From Myxococcales bacterium (GTDB taxonomy: Bacteria; Myxococcota_A; Polyangia; Nannocystales; Nannocystaceae): a stretch of DNA of 64,000 nucleotides. A model generated the notes under the pieces. It ran no database searches and had not been told where the DNA came from. It was given only the letters and a program-made list of their open reading frames with translations. The position numbers were made by a program, and so were the translations under genes. The stretch covers positions 434,001 to 498,000 of the forward strand of contig JACKDW010000001.1 of assembly GCA_020633295.1 (NCBI GenBank), given 5' to 3'. Shown here in pieces: positions 8,038-17,197 of the stretch (position 1 is the stretch's first letter; every line of letters begins with the position of its first letter).

Positions 8038-8901
8038 ATGCGCGCAGCGAGTCGACGACGTCCCCCCGCGCCCGGCCACCGCGAGCGCGTCATCCCGCTG
8101 CGCACGCGCACGGCCGGGCTGCGGCTCGTCCGCGTCGAGGACTCGCTGCGCCTGTGGAGCGGCACCCCCGACACCTTCACCGTGAGCCTGATCCTCGACG
8201 GGCGATCGGAGTGGCGCGCGCGCGGCCGCAGCCGCGTGACCGAGCCCGGCGGCGTGCGCTTCAAGGAGCCCGGCGAGCACTTCCGGACCGTCGCGCTCGC
8301 GGGCCCGTCGACCATGGCGATCCTGATGATCGACCCGCCGCAGCTCGGGCGTCTGCTCGGCGCCTCGCGGCACCGGCGACCGTTCCCGACCGCGCAGCTC
8401 GACGCCGACGCGGACGTGGTCGCGAGCGTCGTCGCGGCCTACCGGCGCTTCGAACGCGCGCTCGCCAGGGCCGCCTCCCGCCTCGCGCTCGAGACCGCGA
8501 GCGCCGAGATGACTGACGCGATCGCGCGCGCGCTCGACCGGGCGCGCGTCGAGCAGCGCGCGCGCCGAAGGCCCCGCGCGGCGCTGCGCCGCGTCCGCGA
8601 GCACCTCGACGCCCGCTTCGCCGAGCCCGTCTCGCTCGAGGAGCTCGCCGCGCTCGCCGAGCTGCACCACGCGACGCTGCTGCGCGCGTTCCGGGAGGAG
8701 TTCGGGCTCCCGCCGCACGCCTACCAGCTCGAGCGACGCGTCGAGGAGGCCCAGCGCCTGCTCTACGACGGGCTCGGCGGCGCCGAGGTCGCGACGCGCG
8801 TGGGCTTCTACGATCAGAGCCACCTGATCCGGCACTTCAAGCGGGTCGCCGGCGTCACGCCGCGGGAGTTCCTCCGCGTCGCGCCGGCGCGCGCGCCGTG
8901 A
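8038..8901 (+). CDS. AraC-family transcriptional regulator
   Basis: The C-terminal ~100 residues form the two helix-turn-helix motifs of AraC/XylS regulators: EPVSLEELAALAELHHATLL with FREEFGLPPHAYQLERRVEEA, then GGAEVATRVGFYDQSHLIRH ending FKRVAGVTPREF. The N-terminal half (IPLRTRTAG ... LWSGTPDTFTVSLILDG) looks like the cupin ligand-binding domain. The start is uncertain: ATG at 8038 gives 287 residues, while a GTG at 7987 would add 17 low-quality residues, and neither has a clear ribosome site. The gene sits alone between the LysR gene and a Rossmann-fold gene, so its target is not evident. Confidence 0.85.
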   Translation: MRAASRRRPPAPGHRERVIPLRTRTAGLRLVRVEDSLRLWSGTPDTFTVSLILDGRSEWRARGRSRVTEPGGVRFKEPGEHFRTVALAGPSTMAILMIDPPQLGRLLGASRHRRPFPTAQLDADADVVASVVAAYRRFERALARAASRLALETASAEMTDAIARALDRARVEQRARRRPRAALRRVREHLDARFAEPVSLEELAALAELHHATLLRAFREEFGLPPHAYQLERRVEEAQRLLYDGLGGAEVATRVGFYDQSHLIRHFKRVAGVTPREFLRVAPARAP

Positions 8902-9075
8902 GCCCGCGCGGCCGCGCGTGACGGCGCGCCCCCGCGCGGCGCGTCCGTGGGAGGCCGGGCTCAAAACGTACAATCGCGCGACGCCGCGGCCCCCTAGGGT
9001 GTCTTGGTCGACGCGCGGGCGCGCGCGACCTTGAGCATGTCCGAAAGGACACACACCCACCGGAGCGACGCCACC

Positions 9076-9798
9076 ATGTCCGAGCGCTTTGATCTGTTCA
9101 TCTTCGGCTCGACCAGCACCTTCGCGCAGGCGCTGATCGAGCGCCACAAGCCCTGGTTCCAGGAGCACGCGCGGCGCCTGATCGTCACCCAGCGCGACGC
9201 CGAGTGCCCCGCGGTCTACCGCGACTTCGACGTCGTCTCGATCGCGCTCGACTGCAGCAACCCGGTGAGCTTCCGCGAGCGGGTCGACGCGATCGTCGCC
9301 GAGCACGCGAGCGACGCCCGGCGTCAGCACGTCATGCCGACCTACGGCAAATTCAACTGGGACTACGCCGACAAGGGCCCGGTGTTCCGGTTCTCCGACG
9401 ACGGCCTGCAGATCAACCTCACGGCGCGCCTGCAGATCCTCGACGCGTTCCGCCGCTGCGCCGCGCGCACGAAGTTCCACCTGTTCGGCTCGCTGTTCTC
9501 GTGCTTCCCCTACACCGGCGACTACGCGCTGAGCATGTGGTACGTCAACCAGCTGCCGCGCAACGCCGAGTACCGCGACCTCGACCTCATCATCTATAAC
9601 CTCGGCGGGATGAAGACGCGGTTCTGGGACCACGGCGCGGGCCCCAAGCGCAACCCCTTCCTCCACGACGAGCTGCCGACCGCGCGCGTGTTCGAGGCCG
9701 GCTTCATCCAGGACCGGCGCGGGGTCGTGAACTTCTACCCGTCGGTGATGTCGCGGGTCGCCTGCGCGCTGGGTCGCGCCGGCGTGCGCGTCCTGTGA
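9076..9798 (+). CDS. Rossmann-fold (SDR-like) protein of unknown substrate
   Basis: The protein has 240 residues. It begins with a beta-strand followed by GSTSTFAQAL (DLFIFGSTSTFAQ), the position of a dinucleotide-binding glycine loop, though with Ser/Thr in place of the usual second and third Gly. Later segments (VVSIALDCSNP, LDAFRRCAARTKFHLFGSLF, LIIYNLGGMKTRFW) follow an SDR-like alternation of strands and helices. I see no clear YxxxK. It may be an atypical short-chain dehydrogenase or a non-catalytic relative. The start at 9076 is preferred over in-frame ATG 9037 or GTG 9004 because GGAG (9062-9065) is 10 nt upstream. Confidence 0.55.
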   Translation: MSERFDLFIFGSTSTFAQALIERHKPWFQEHARRLIVTQRDAECPAVYRDFDVVSIALDCSNPVSFRERVDAIVAEHASDARRQHVMPTYGKFNWDYADKGPVFRFSDDGLQINLTARLQILDAFRRCAARTKFHLFGSLFSCFPYTGDYALSMWYVNQLPRNAEYRDLDLIIYNLGGMKTRFWDHGAGPKRNPFLHDELPTARVFEAGFIQDRRGVVNFYPSVMSRVACALGRAGVRVL

Positions 9799-9906
9799 GC
9801 CCGGCGCCCTGGGGTCGCCGCCGCCGCGAGTCTGCGCGTTCAGTCAGGTCGCACCCCGCCGCGCCCCGCGGTCACCGCGCGCCGTCAGGCGCCCGCAGAG
9901 CCGTGG

Positions 9907-9912
9907 TATGGA
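9907..9912 (+). promoter_or_regulatory. Extended -10 element for the zinc-ribbon membrane protein gene
   Basis: TGGTATGGA (hexamer TATGGA) lies 10 nt before the ATG at 9923. The first ATG of the frame (9908) would lie inside the element itself. Inferred promoter, weaker than the others because the hexamer lacks the final T. Confidence 0.35.
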
Positions 9913-9922
9913 GCGAGGAGCG

Positions 9923-11248
9923 ATGCTCGGCGCCTCCCCGCTGCCCAAGGCGAACGAAGAGATCCTGCTGCCGCAGGACGACGACCAGGCGTGGTTGCTC
10001 GGCGAGCTCGCGCGGCTGATCAAGCGCCAGGGCTTCGAGACGCTCGTCAACGCGCCGATGCTCGAGCCCACGCCGATGTTCTTCCCGGATCGCTGGGCCG
10101 GCGGCGAGCCGAGCATGCGCCGGCTCGCGCAGCGCCTGCTGCACTACGCCGGCCTCGGCGAGCTCACGGCCGTGGTGCACATCTTCGAGGAGAGCGACGA
10201 GCGCCGCGGCGAGGACGAGAACAAGCCGCAGGCGATCGCCGGCGAGACCATCGACGTGTGGTTCAGCGGCTTCGCCCGCGACGCGCAGGGGCGCCGGACC
10301 TGCCGCTTCGGCGTCGAGGGCGTCGCCATGCGCGACCCCGCGTCGCTCGTCGCGATCACGGCGCGCGCGGTCGCGGCGGCCTACCGCGCGCACCACGGGC
10401 TCAAGGTCCCAGACCGCGTCACCGAGGAGCGCCTCGTCGACGTGACGACCCACTACCTCGGCTTCGGCATCCTCACGACCGACGCCGCGCGCAAGCACGT
10501 CACGATCGCCGACGGCAGCTTCCGCTCGAAGCCCAAGCTGCTGCGCGTCGGCGTGCTCGGCCCCCACGCGATGGGCTTCCTGCTCGCCGCGCACGCGCAC
10601 GCCCGCGGCCTCGACCGCAAGGGCCACCGACACATCGCGCGCCGCCTGCCCGACAACCAAGCCGCGTTCTTCCGCCGCGCGCTCGAGGTGCTCGCGCCCG
10701 AGGAGTCCGTGCGCGCGCGCCTCGGCGTGCCCGACATGGACGAGTGGCCAGACCCGATGTCGATGCGCAGCCTGATCCCCGAGATCGCGGCCGAGGACGG
10801 CGAGGACGAGAACGCGGTCGAGGAGCGCAAGGGCGTCGACAAGGGCGTGGTCGGCATGAACGCGGGCAAGCCGGTGTTCCGCGTCGAGCGGCGCGCGTCG
10901 CTGCGCGTCGCCAAGCTGCTCGCGCTGCCGGTGCTGATGGGCGGCGGCATGGTGGCCCGCGGCTTCCAGGGCGTCGACATCCCGATGTGGGCGATCATGG
11001 CCGCGTCGGCCGGCCTCGCGCTGCTCGGCCTCCTGATCGGCTGGATGCTCACCGACAGCCGCTGCTCCGAGCCGAAGTGCGGCGCCGAGCTCACGGCCGA
11101 GCACACGAGCTGCCCGCGCTGCGGCGGCGACATCGTCGGGGTCATCGACCACCCGAAAAAGCGCCTCGCGGCCGAGGAGGCGCTGCGGCTCGAGCAGGCC
11201 CCCAGCGCGGAGCCGCCCGCCCCCGACGCGCCGAAGCCAGCCGCCTGA
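9923..11248 (+). CDS. Membrane protein with C-terminal zinc ribbon, unknown function
   Basis: The product has about 441 residues. A long soluble N-terminal region (about 1-310) has no domain I can name. It is followed by two hydrophobic segments (LLALPVLMGGGMVARGF and MWAIMAASAGLALLGLLIGW), then a four-cysteine zinc-ribbon pattern C-x4-C-x10-C-x2-C (RCSEPKCG ... SCPRCGG) and a Pro/Ala tail. Start 9923 is preferred (GAGGAG just upstream). ATG 9908 in the same frame would add five residues and overlaps a -10-like hexamer. It may be a membrane-anchored sensor or scaffold. No neighbour gives a pathway. Confidence 0.65.
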   Translation: MLGASPLPKANEEILLPQDDDQAWLLGELARLIKRQGFETLVNAPMLEPTPMFFPDRWAGGEPSMRRLAQRLLHYAGLGELTAVVHIFEESDERRGEDENKPQAIAGETIDVWFSGFARDAQGRRTCRFGVEGVAMRDPASLVAITARAVAAAYRAHHGLKVPDRVTEERLVDVTTHYLGFGILTTDAARKHVTIADGSFRSKPKLLRVGVLGPHAMGFLLAAHAHARGLDRKGHRHIARRLPDNQAAFFRRALEVLAPEESVRARLGVPDMDEWPDPMSMRSLIPEIAAEDGEDENAVEERKGVDKGVVGMNAGKPVFRVERRASLRVAKLLALPVLMGGGMVARGFQGVDIPMWAIMAASAGLALLGLLIGWMLTDSRCSEPKCGAELTAEHTSCPRCGGDIVGVIDHPKKRLAAEEALRLEQAPSAEPPAPDAPKPAA

Positions 11249-11282
11249 GCGCGTCGCCGCGATCCGCTGCGGCGCGGCCTGG

Positions 11283-11288
11283 TACCAT
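11283..11288 (+). promoter_or_regulatory. Extended -10 element, leaderless-type, for the 11297 lipoprotein gene
   Basis: TGGTACCAT (hexamer TACCAT) lies 8 nt before the ATG at 11297. No ribosome-binding sequence is present in between. Inferred promoter. Confidence 0.5.
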
Positions 11289-11296
11289 CGCCCGCG

Positions 11297-12412
11297 ATGG
11301 CGATGCGAACCCGTGACGCGATCTGGTTGGGACTCGTGGTCGGCGCGCTCGCGGCCTGCCCCGCCTCGGTGGACGTCGAGGCGCCGCCCTCGTCCGCGCC
11401 GATCAGCGCGGCGAGCTCTCCCGCCTCGAGCCCCGACCCCGCGACGTCCTCGGCGCCCGCGTCTGCGGCCGAGCCGACCGAGCCGGTCGCGCAACGCGAG
11501 CGCTGGGGCCGCTGCACCCTGGCACCAGGCCCGCGCTGTCGCGCCCAGGGGCTGCCGTGGCTGCAGTCGAGCGCGCTCGACGGCGCCTCGCTCGCGACGC
11601 TCGCCTCGTGGAAGCCCGAGGAGGGGATCGCCGGCGTGCGCGTCGAGGGCGGCCGCCGCGTCGTCGTCCGCGACTGTCGGCTCCCGGGCGAGTACGTCGA
11701 GGTCCGTCACGGCGTCTCGGTGCGCCCGCCCGATCCGCTGGGCCCCGGCGCGCAGACGTCGACGGGCGCGTCGACGCGCGGCGCGCCTGAGCCCAGCCCG
11801 AGCCACGAGGACGTCGAGGCGGCCAAGCGCGCGTACATCCAGGGCCAGCAGGCCTTCGACGCCGGGCGCTACCGCGAGGCCTTCATGGCCTTCGAGGCAG
11901 CCTACGCGCACGCGCCGAAGTATCAGATCGCGCTCAACGCCGCCCACGCCATGGCGCTCGCGGCCGCGATGGGTGAGTCGTTCCCGACCGGCGCGTTCGA
12001 GCGCGCGCTCCGGCGCGTCGACGAGGTGCTCGAGAGCCGCGAGGCCGACGACCAGGCCCGGGCCTTCGCCACCCAGGTCCGCAGCGAGCTCGAGCCCTTC
12101 GCCCGGCGCACCCGCAGCGCACAACCCTCGCGCGACCCCGCGTCGATCACGAGCACGTGGGAGGGCACGTACTACCGCGGTCGGGTCGAGGGCGAGGGCG
12201 CCCCGCCGCGGGGCTGCGAGGCCGCCACCCACGCGCTCGTCGCGTTCGCGCGCTGGCGCGGCCCCGGGCCCGGGCAGGCGCCCGGCGTCGGCGTGACCGG
12301 GATCCTGGTGCCGCTCGCCTCGCTCGCGCAGCACCAAGGCAAGGTCGACGCGCTCGACGGCTGCTTCGGCGGCGTGCTGTACGAGTCGTGCGACGCGCCG
12401 GTGCTCCGCTGA
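11297..12412 (+). CDS. Lipoprotein with a TPR-like helical segment, unknown function
   Basis: The protein has 371 residues. The signal peptide IWLGLVVGALAAC supplies a lipobox cysteine, followed by a Ser/Pro/Ala linker. The middle contains a helical stretch (AYIQGQQAFDAGRYREAFMA, then AAYAHAPKYQIALN) that reads like one or two TPR units. The C-terminus has four cysteines (CEAATHALVAF ... GCFGGVLYESC) suggesting disulfides. The next gene starts 11 bp after the stop, so the pair is probably one transcript. I recognise no family. Confidence 0.65.
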   Translation: MAMRTRDAIWLGLVVGALAACPASVDVEAPPSSAPISAASSPASSPDPATSSAPASAAEPTEPVAQRERWGRCTLAPGPRCRAQGLPWLQSSALDGASLATLASWKPEEGIAGVRVEGGRRVVVRDCRLPGEYVEVRHGVSVRPPDPLGPGAQTSTGASTRGAPEPSPSHEDVEAAKRAYIQGQQAFDAGRYREAFMAFEAAYAHAPKYQIALNAAHAMALAAAMGESFPTGAFERALRRVDEVLESREADDQARAFATQVRSELEPFARRTRSAQPSRDPASITSTWEGTYYRGRVEGEGAPPRGCEAATHALVAFARWRGPGPGQAPGVGVTGILVPLASLAQHQGKVDALDGCFGGVLYESCDAPVLR

Positions 12413-12423
12413 GCGGGTTGCGA

Positions 12424-14463
12424 ATGACGCTGCGAGACGACTGGTACGGGTACCGTCGCGCGCTCTCCCAGACCCGCGCGATGGAGCGGCTGCTGCGGCG
12501 CCACGGCGTCCGCCCCCCCGCCGCCTGGAGCCGACCGCACACCACCTGGCTCGCGGCGCGCCTCGACCGGCACGCCGCCGAGGCGAGGACGCGCGCGCTG
12601 AGGCGCGCGCTGCTCGAGTCGCTCGCCGCCGACATCCCGCGCGCGGCGAGCCGGGTCGACGACGAGCTCGCCCGACTGCTCGAGGGCGTGGTCCGCAGCG
12701 CCGAGGACCCGCGCGAGCTCGAGCTCGCGGCGACGCTGCTCGCCGGCGTGCTGCCCGAGCTCCCGATCGAGGTCGCGCCGACGTACCTGCGCTCGCTCGC
12801 CGCGCGCGACGAGCCGCGGGCCAACCGCGTCGCGCTCGCGCTGCTCTCGCGACCCGATCACCCGATGTGGCCCCACGCCTTCGAACACGTCGTGACGCGC
12901 TACCACGGCGGCGAGCTGCTCCCGCTGGTGCTCCCGCTGATCACCTCCGGCGCGCTCGAGCTCACCGCGCGCGTGCTCGAGCGGCTGCTGGCCTGGCGCG
13001 CCCGGCTCCCGCCCGCGCTGATCCGGCGCCTGCTCATCGACCCGCGCGCCGAGTTCCGGCGCCTCGCGCTCGGCCTCGCCCGAGAGATCGAGCTTCAATT
13101 CACCTGGCCGGAGGTGCTGCTGCTCGCGCTCGTCGACGATCGCGCGACCACCTCGCAGCTGGTCGAAGAGACCGATCACCGCGGCTTCCGCTGGGACGCC
13201 CCCGTGCCGCCCGAGGTGACCGTTCGGACATGCTCTCACGCGCACCGCGTCGCGTTCTCGATCACGATCACGCCCGGCCCGCTGCGCCGCGCGCTGATCG
13301 AGCTGCTGCGCGGCGGCCCCGGCCCTGAGGCCCCCGCGCTCGCCGAGCAGCTGCACCGCGCCGAGCTCGCGCACCAGCGCCACTTGCTCACGCGCGCGCT
13401 CCTCGCCCGCGACAACCCGCAGGCGCGAGCGCCTCGCACGCGGACGCCCTCGACCGAGCACGGGAAGTTCTACGAGAACAGCATCCGCGCGCTGCGCGAG
13501 CTCGCCGAGCGCTACGGGATCACGCTCGCCGAGCAGCCGCCGAGCGACGCCGGTTACCAGCGCGCGCGCCGGCTGCTGCTGCGCGCGCTGCCCCGCGTGA
13601 TCGTGGCGTCCGCCGACGATCCGGCGCGCGAGCTCGCCGATCTCCTCGCGTACGAGGTGCGCGGCCCCGAGCGCGCGCTCGCGGGCGAGCTGCTGTACCT
13701 CGTGTACCGCAGCGTCCGCGGATACGCGGCCGAGAGCTGCCTCGTGATGCTCGTCCGCAACCAGCTCCCGCAGGCCACCGCGGCCATGCGCGGCGCGTTC
13801 GCGCGATCCGACGCGCTCGGGCTCGTCGCGCTACGCGAGGGCGAGATTCACCTGCCGCGCGCGCGCGTCGAGCCGCTCGCGCGCGCGCTCCTCGACCACG
13901 CGAACCCCGAGCTCCTGCGCGCCGCGCTGCTGGTGCTCGACCACTACGGGGCCCCCGTCGACGAGGATCGCCTGGTGCGCTTCGCCGCCCACGAGGATCG
14001 GCTCGTGCGCCGCTACACCGGCCGCATCGCCGCGCGCGTGAACCTCGTGATCCCCTGGCCCGACTCGCTGATCCCCGCGCTGCTCGGCGACCAGCCCTCG
14101 TCGCAGTTCCTGTACACCTACGCGCGCGTTCACGGCCTTGGGAGCGGCGCGCGCCTCCCCCTGGCGATCACCGCCGCGCCCTTCTCGGCCGAGCACGCCG
14201 CCGCCCTCGTGGTCCTCCGCGAGCGCTTCGACGTCCGTCAGGCGCTCACGCGACGCCTGCTTCAGCACCCGACGCCCGCCGTGCAGGCGCTCGGCGAGCA
14301 GCTCGCGCGCGCCGAGCTCGAGCACCGACGTCAGCTGCTGCTGCGCGCGCTCCTCCACCGCGCCGCCGCCGAGGCGGACGACGTCGTTACTTCTTCGCCG
14401 AAGCCTTCGCCGAAGCCTTCGCCGGAGCCTTCGCAGGCGTCCCCGAGCCGACCCGCTCGTTGA
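12424..14463 (+). CDS. HEAT-like helical-repeat protein, unknown function
   Basis: The protein has 679 residues and is predominantly helical. Repeated units of the kind LIDPRAEFRRLALGLAREIE and HEDRLVRRYTGRIAARVNLV resemble HEAT/armadillo repeats. There is no signal peptide, so it is probably cytoplasmic. ATG 12424 follows the previous stop by 11 bp; the frame is open further upstream, but only as a shadow of the preceding gene. The last ~26 codons run through a 12-bp tandem repeat shared, on the other strand, with the tail of the convergent hydrolase gene (77-bp overlap). The real C-terminus may therefore be an accidental read-through product. No function can be assigned. Confidence 0.6.
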   Translation: MTLRDDWYGYRRALSQTRAMERLLRRHGVRPPAAWSRPHTTWLAARLDRHAAEARTRALRRALLESLAADIPRAASRVDDELARLLEGVVRSAEDPRELELAATLLAGVLPELPIEVAPTYLRSLAARDEPRANRVALALLSRPDHPMWPHAFEHVVTRYHGGELLPLVLPLITSGALELTARVLERLLAWRARLPPALIRRLLIDPRAEFRRLALGLAREIELQFTWPEVLLLALVDDRATTSQLVEETDHRGFRWDAPVPPEVTVRTCSHAHRVAFSITITPGPLRRALIELLRGGPGPEAPALAEQLHRAELAHQRHLLTRALLARDNPQARAPRTRTPSTEHGKFYENSIRALRELAERYGITLAEQPPSDAGYQRARRLLLRALPRVIVASADDPARELADLLAYEVRGPERALAGELLYLVYRSVRGYAAESCLVMLVRNQLPQATAAMRGAFARSDALGLVALREGEIHLPRARVEPLARALLDHANPELLRAALLVLDHYGAPVDEDRLVRFAAHEDRLVRRYTGRIAARVNLVIPWPDSLIPALLGDQPSSQFLYTYARVHGLGSGARLPLAITAAPFSAEHAAALVVLRERFDVRQALTRRLLQHPTPAVQALGEQLARAELEHRRQLLLRALLHRAAAEADDVVTSSPKPSPKPSPEPSQASPSRPAR

Positions 14464-15979
14464 TCCACGTCGCCAGCAGCTCGAGCACCTGCGGCGACAT
14501 CGTCTGCTCGATCGTCGCGTACTCCATCGGCAGGCCCGTGTTCGCCTCCTGGAACAGGTGATTGAGCCCGGGCAGCCGCTTGATCGTCACGTCGCGGTTG
14601 CGCGCCTTCTTCAGCGCCTTCTCGATCTCGGGCAGGTTCTGCGCCGGGTCGACCTGCAGATCGAGCTCGCCGTTGAGCACGAGCACCGGCGCCTTGAGGG
14701 CGCGCAGCGCCGGGCGCGGGTCGTAGGTCAGGAAGTACCAGAACCACGGCTGCGTCACCTGCTTGACCGTGTCCTCCACGTGCTGCTTCGGATCCGCGAC
14801 GCCCGCGGCCGCCAGCTCCTTCGCGTCCGCCTCGGCGATCGCCTGCTCGAGGTACGCGCGGATCTTCGGCCGCGCCTCCTCGGGCGTCTTCGACTCTGCG
14901 ACGATCTTGAACACCGCCTCGTTGTCCTTCACCGAGCGCGCCACCGCGTCGCTCGGCGCCCCCGAGCGCTCGGCGATCAGCTTGCCCTGGTGCGTGACGA
15001 CCTCGGCCCCGGTCACGCCCGTGCCCGCGAGCATGATGACGAACGCGACGTCCTGCGAGCGCGAGGCCGCGAGCGGGCCGACGACCGCGCCCTCGCTGTG
15101 GCCGATGAAGCCGATCTTCTTCGGGTCGATCTCGGGCTGCTGCTGCAGCCAGGCCAGGCCCGCGAGCGCGTCGCCGGCGAAGTCGTCGGTCGTCGACGCG
15201 GCCGTGTCCCCGCTCGACTTGCCCACGCCGCGGTCGTCGACCCGCAGGACCGCGACGCCCTCGCGCGTGAGCGCGTCGGCGAGCACCCAGAACGGCTTGT
15301 GCCCCATCAGCGCCTCGTCGCGGTCCTGCGCGCCCGAGCCCGAGATCAGCAGCGCGGCCGGGTGCGGACCTGGCCCCTCGGGCAGCGTCAGCGTGCCCGC
15401 GAGGTGAACGCCCGCGGGCGTGTCGTACTCGACCTCGCGGACCTCGTAGGGGAACGGCGGCTTCGGCTCCTGCGGGCGGTTCGGCGTGATCAGCGAGGCG
15501 TAGCGCCGCGCGTCGACCTCGTCCATCTCGCAGGGCAGGCGCGCGGGCCCCTGCGCGAGCTCGCACTCGACCGCGTAGTCCTCGTCGACCGTGCCGGTGA
15601 AGCGCGCCCCCACGCTCGCGAGCGTGAACGCGATCTTCCCGTCCCCCAGCGCGACGTCGCTGAGCTCGCCCTCGAGCAGCCCCTGCAGCGGGATCGAGAG
15701 CGCGCCCTTGTAGCCGTCCCCCTCGGGCGTGAATTTCACCGCGAAGCCGAGCACCTGCCCGTTGGGCAGCGCGACGCCGCCCTCCCACAGGTGCTCCCGG
15801 CGCTCGTGGACCGGCGCGCCCGCGCCCGCGCCCGCGCTCGCGGCGGCCCCTTCCTCGGGCGTGGTCGTCTCGGACGGCGGCGCCTTGCAGCCCGGGGCCG
15901 CGCACAGCGTGAGCCCGAGCGCCGCCGCGGCGGCCGTGTGGAGTCGCGTGAGGGGAACAAGCGAACCGCGCATGGGCAT
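14387..15979 (-). CDS. Alpha/beta hydrolase-fold lipoprotein (esterase/peptidase type)
   Basis: The product has about 530 residues. The lipobox TLCAAPGC follows a short signal sequence; ATG 15979 or 15973 are both possible. An N-terminal beta domain (about 60-190) precedes a COG1073-type alpha/beta hydrolase. The signature features are the oxyanion region LLISGSGAQDRD, the nucleophile elbow IGHSEGA (Ser), the acid in VLNGELDLQV (Asp) and the base in LPGLNHLFQ (His). Such secreted enzymes hydrolyse esters, thioesters or short peptides; the substrate is unknown. The C-terminus is a Lys/Ala-rich tail encoded by 12-bp repeats. It lies downstream of the acylase and propeller genes on the same strand but is separated by 131 bp. 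Confidence 0.8.
   Translation of the reverse strand: MPMRGSLVPLTRLHTAAAAALGLTLCAAPGCKAPPSETTTPEEGAAASAGAGAGAPVHERREHLWEGGVALPNGQVLGFAVKFTPEGDGYKGALSIPLQGLLEGELSDVALGDGKIAFTLASVGARFTGTVDEDYAVECELAQGPARLPCEMDEVDARRYASLITPNRPQEPKPPFPYEVREVEYDTPAGVHLAGTLTLPEGPGPHPAALLISGSGAQDRDEALMGHKPFWVLADALTREGVAVLRVDDRGVGKSSGDTAASTTDDFAGDALAGLAWLQQQPEIDPKKIGFIGHSEGAVVGPLAASRSQDVAFVIMLAGTGVTGAEVVTHQGKLIAERSGAPSDAVARSVKDNEAVFKIVAESKTPEEARPKIRAYLEQAIAEADAKELAAAGVADPKQHVEDTVKQVTQPWFWYFLTYDPRPALRALKAPVLVLNGELDLQVDPAQNLPEIEKALKKARNRDVTIKRLPGLNHLFQEANTGLPMEYATIEQTMSPQVLELLATWINERVGSGTPAKAPAKASAKASAKK
14393..14440. repeat. 12-bp tandem repeat in a convergent gene overlap
   Basis: About 3.7 copies of CTTCGCCGAAGC with slight decay. 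On the minus strand it encodes the K-A-S/P-A tail of the hydrolase. On the plus strand it is read as Ser-Pro-Lys-Pro at the end of the HEAT-like gene. Each unit contains the self-complementary core TTCGCCGAA. Confidence 0.8.
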
Positions 15980-16110
15980 GGCGTACCACGACCGAGCGCC
16001 GATCGGACAACGCTCGGTCGACGTCTTCACTCGCGCCGAAAAAAGCCCGCCGCGCACGTGTCATCGGTGGTCAGCGCGCGCGCTCCTCCTCGCCTCGGGC
16101 GACATCGAGC

Positions 16111-17181
16111 TCACAGCGCAGGGCCGAACACCTCGATCCCGTTGTTCAAGGTCAGCACGAACAGCGCCCCGCGCTCGTCGAAGGCCATCGCCTCGATGTA
16201 CTCGTTGTACAGGTGGACGGTCTCCACCGCGCGCGTCGGCAGGTGGATCAAGCGGATCGGCCGCTCGTACGCGTGACCCGTCACCGCCACGAGCTCGCCG
16301 GCGCTGTCGAGCGCGACCACTCCCGCGCCCTGGAAGAACGCGTGGTGAACCTCCGCCGTGTCGGGCCCGCGCGTCGGGCCGAACTCCAGCAAGTCGCCGC
16401 GCAGCCACGCGATCACCGAGCTGTCATGAGACATCGCGACGCTGCGCGGCGGCGTGGTGTTGCCGAGCCGGCGCTGAAACAGCTCGGTCCAGCGCCACAT
16501 CTCGTCGCGGTAGCGCTCATGGGCCGGATCCCAGACCCGCTCGCCCTCCTCGGACATCCGCAGGTACATCCGGTCACGCCGCGCCGGGATGGGCGGCTGC
16601 AGAGCGCCCTGCTCGCGATCCCACAGCGCGACGCGATCACCGACGATCAGCGGGATCGAGCGCCCGTCGGGCGAGAAGCCGACCGTCGACTGCGCGCCTG
16701 GCAGGAGCTGCGGCGGGCGCTCGCCCTCGAGCTCGCAGAGGTAGGTCCCGAGCGGCATCGGCGGGGGCGGCGGATGCCGCGGATAGTCGCGCCGGGAGTG
16801 CACGAGCAGCGCGCGGCTGTCGGGCGCCAGCGCGATGTCCTCGTTGACGATCGAGAGCGGCGGGGGCTCGTCTCCCCTCCTGAATTCCCGCCGTCCGCAC
16901 GGGACGTACAGGCGATGCACCAGCGCGCCGGTCGAGCTCTCGTACACGCCGAGGTGTTCCCGAGCGTGCGCGATCGCGACGCGCGAGCCGTCCGCGCCCA
17001 CCGCGAGCGCGAGGATCGTGTCACGCGACTGAAACCGCCCGACGAGCCGCTGCGTCGCCGCGGCGCGCACGTACACCACCCCCTCGGTGTCGTACTCCGC
17101 GACGAAGCGCGCGCCGGGCCCGAGCACCCGCGTGAGCGCGCGGGCGTCGTCCCAGCGCGCGAGCCGTTCAGGCCGCCTCAC
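16111..17181 (-). CDS. Beta-propeller-like protein, unknown function
   Basis: The protein has 356 residues. It starts at GTG, 16 bp after the penicillin acylase stop, so the two are probably co-transcribed. Repeated blade-like strands (ILALAVGADGSRVAIAHARE, ALAPDSRALLVHSRR, VGFSPDGRSIPL, SVAMSHDSSVIAWL, AMAFDERGALFVLTLNNG) resemble WD40 or similar propeller blades, about one every 50 residues. A proline run (HPPPPPMP) sits in a loop. No signal peptide is apparent. It could be a cytoplasmic partner or regulator of the acylase; that is inference from adjacency only. Confidence 0.6.
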   Translation of the reverse strand: MRRPERLARWDDARALTRVLGPGARFVAEYDTEGVVYVRAAATQRLVGRFQSRDTILALAVGADGSRVAIAHAREHLGVYESSTGALVHRLYVPCGRREFRRGDEPPPLSIVNEDIALAPDSRALLVHSRRDYPRHPPPPPMPLGTYLCELEGERPPQLLPGAQSTVGFSPDGRSIPLIVGDRVALWDREQGALQPPIPARRDRMYLRMSEEGERVWDPAHERYRDEMWRWTELFQRRLGNTTPPRSVAMSHDSSVIAWLRGDLLEFGPTRGPDTAEVHHAFFQGAGVVALDSAGELVAVTGHAYERPIRLIHLPTRAVETVHLYNEYIEAMAFDERGALFVLTLNNGIEVFGPAL

Positions 17182-17197
17182 CCCGCGCTCTCGCCCG

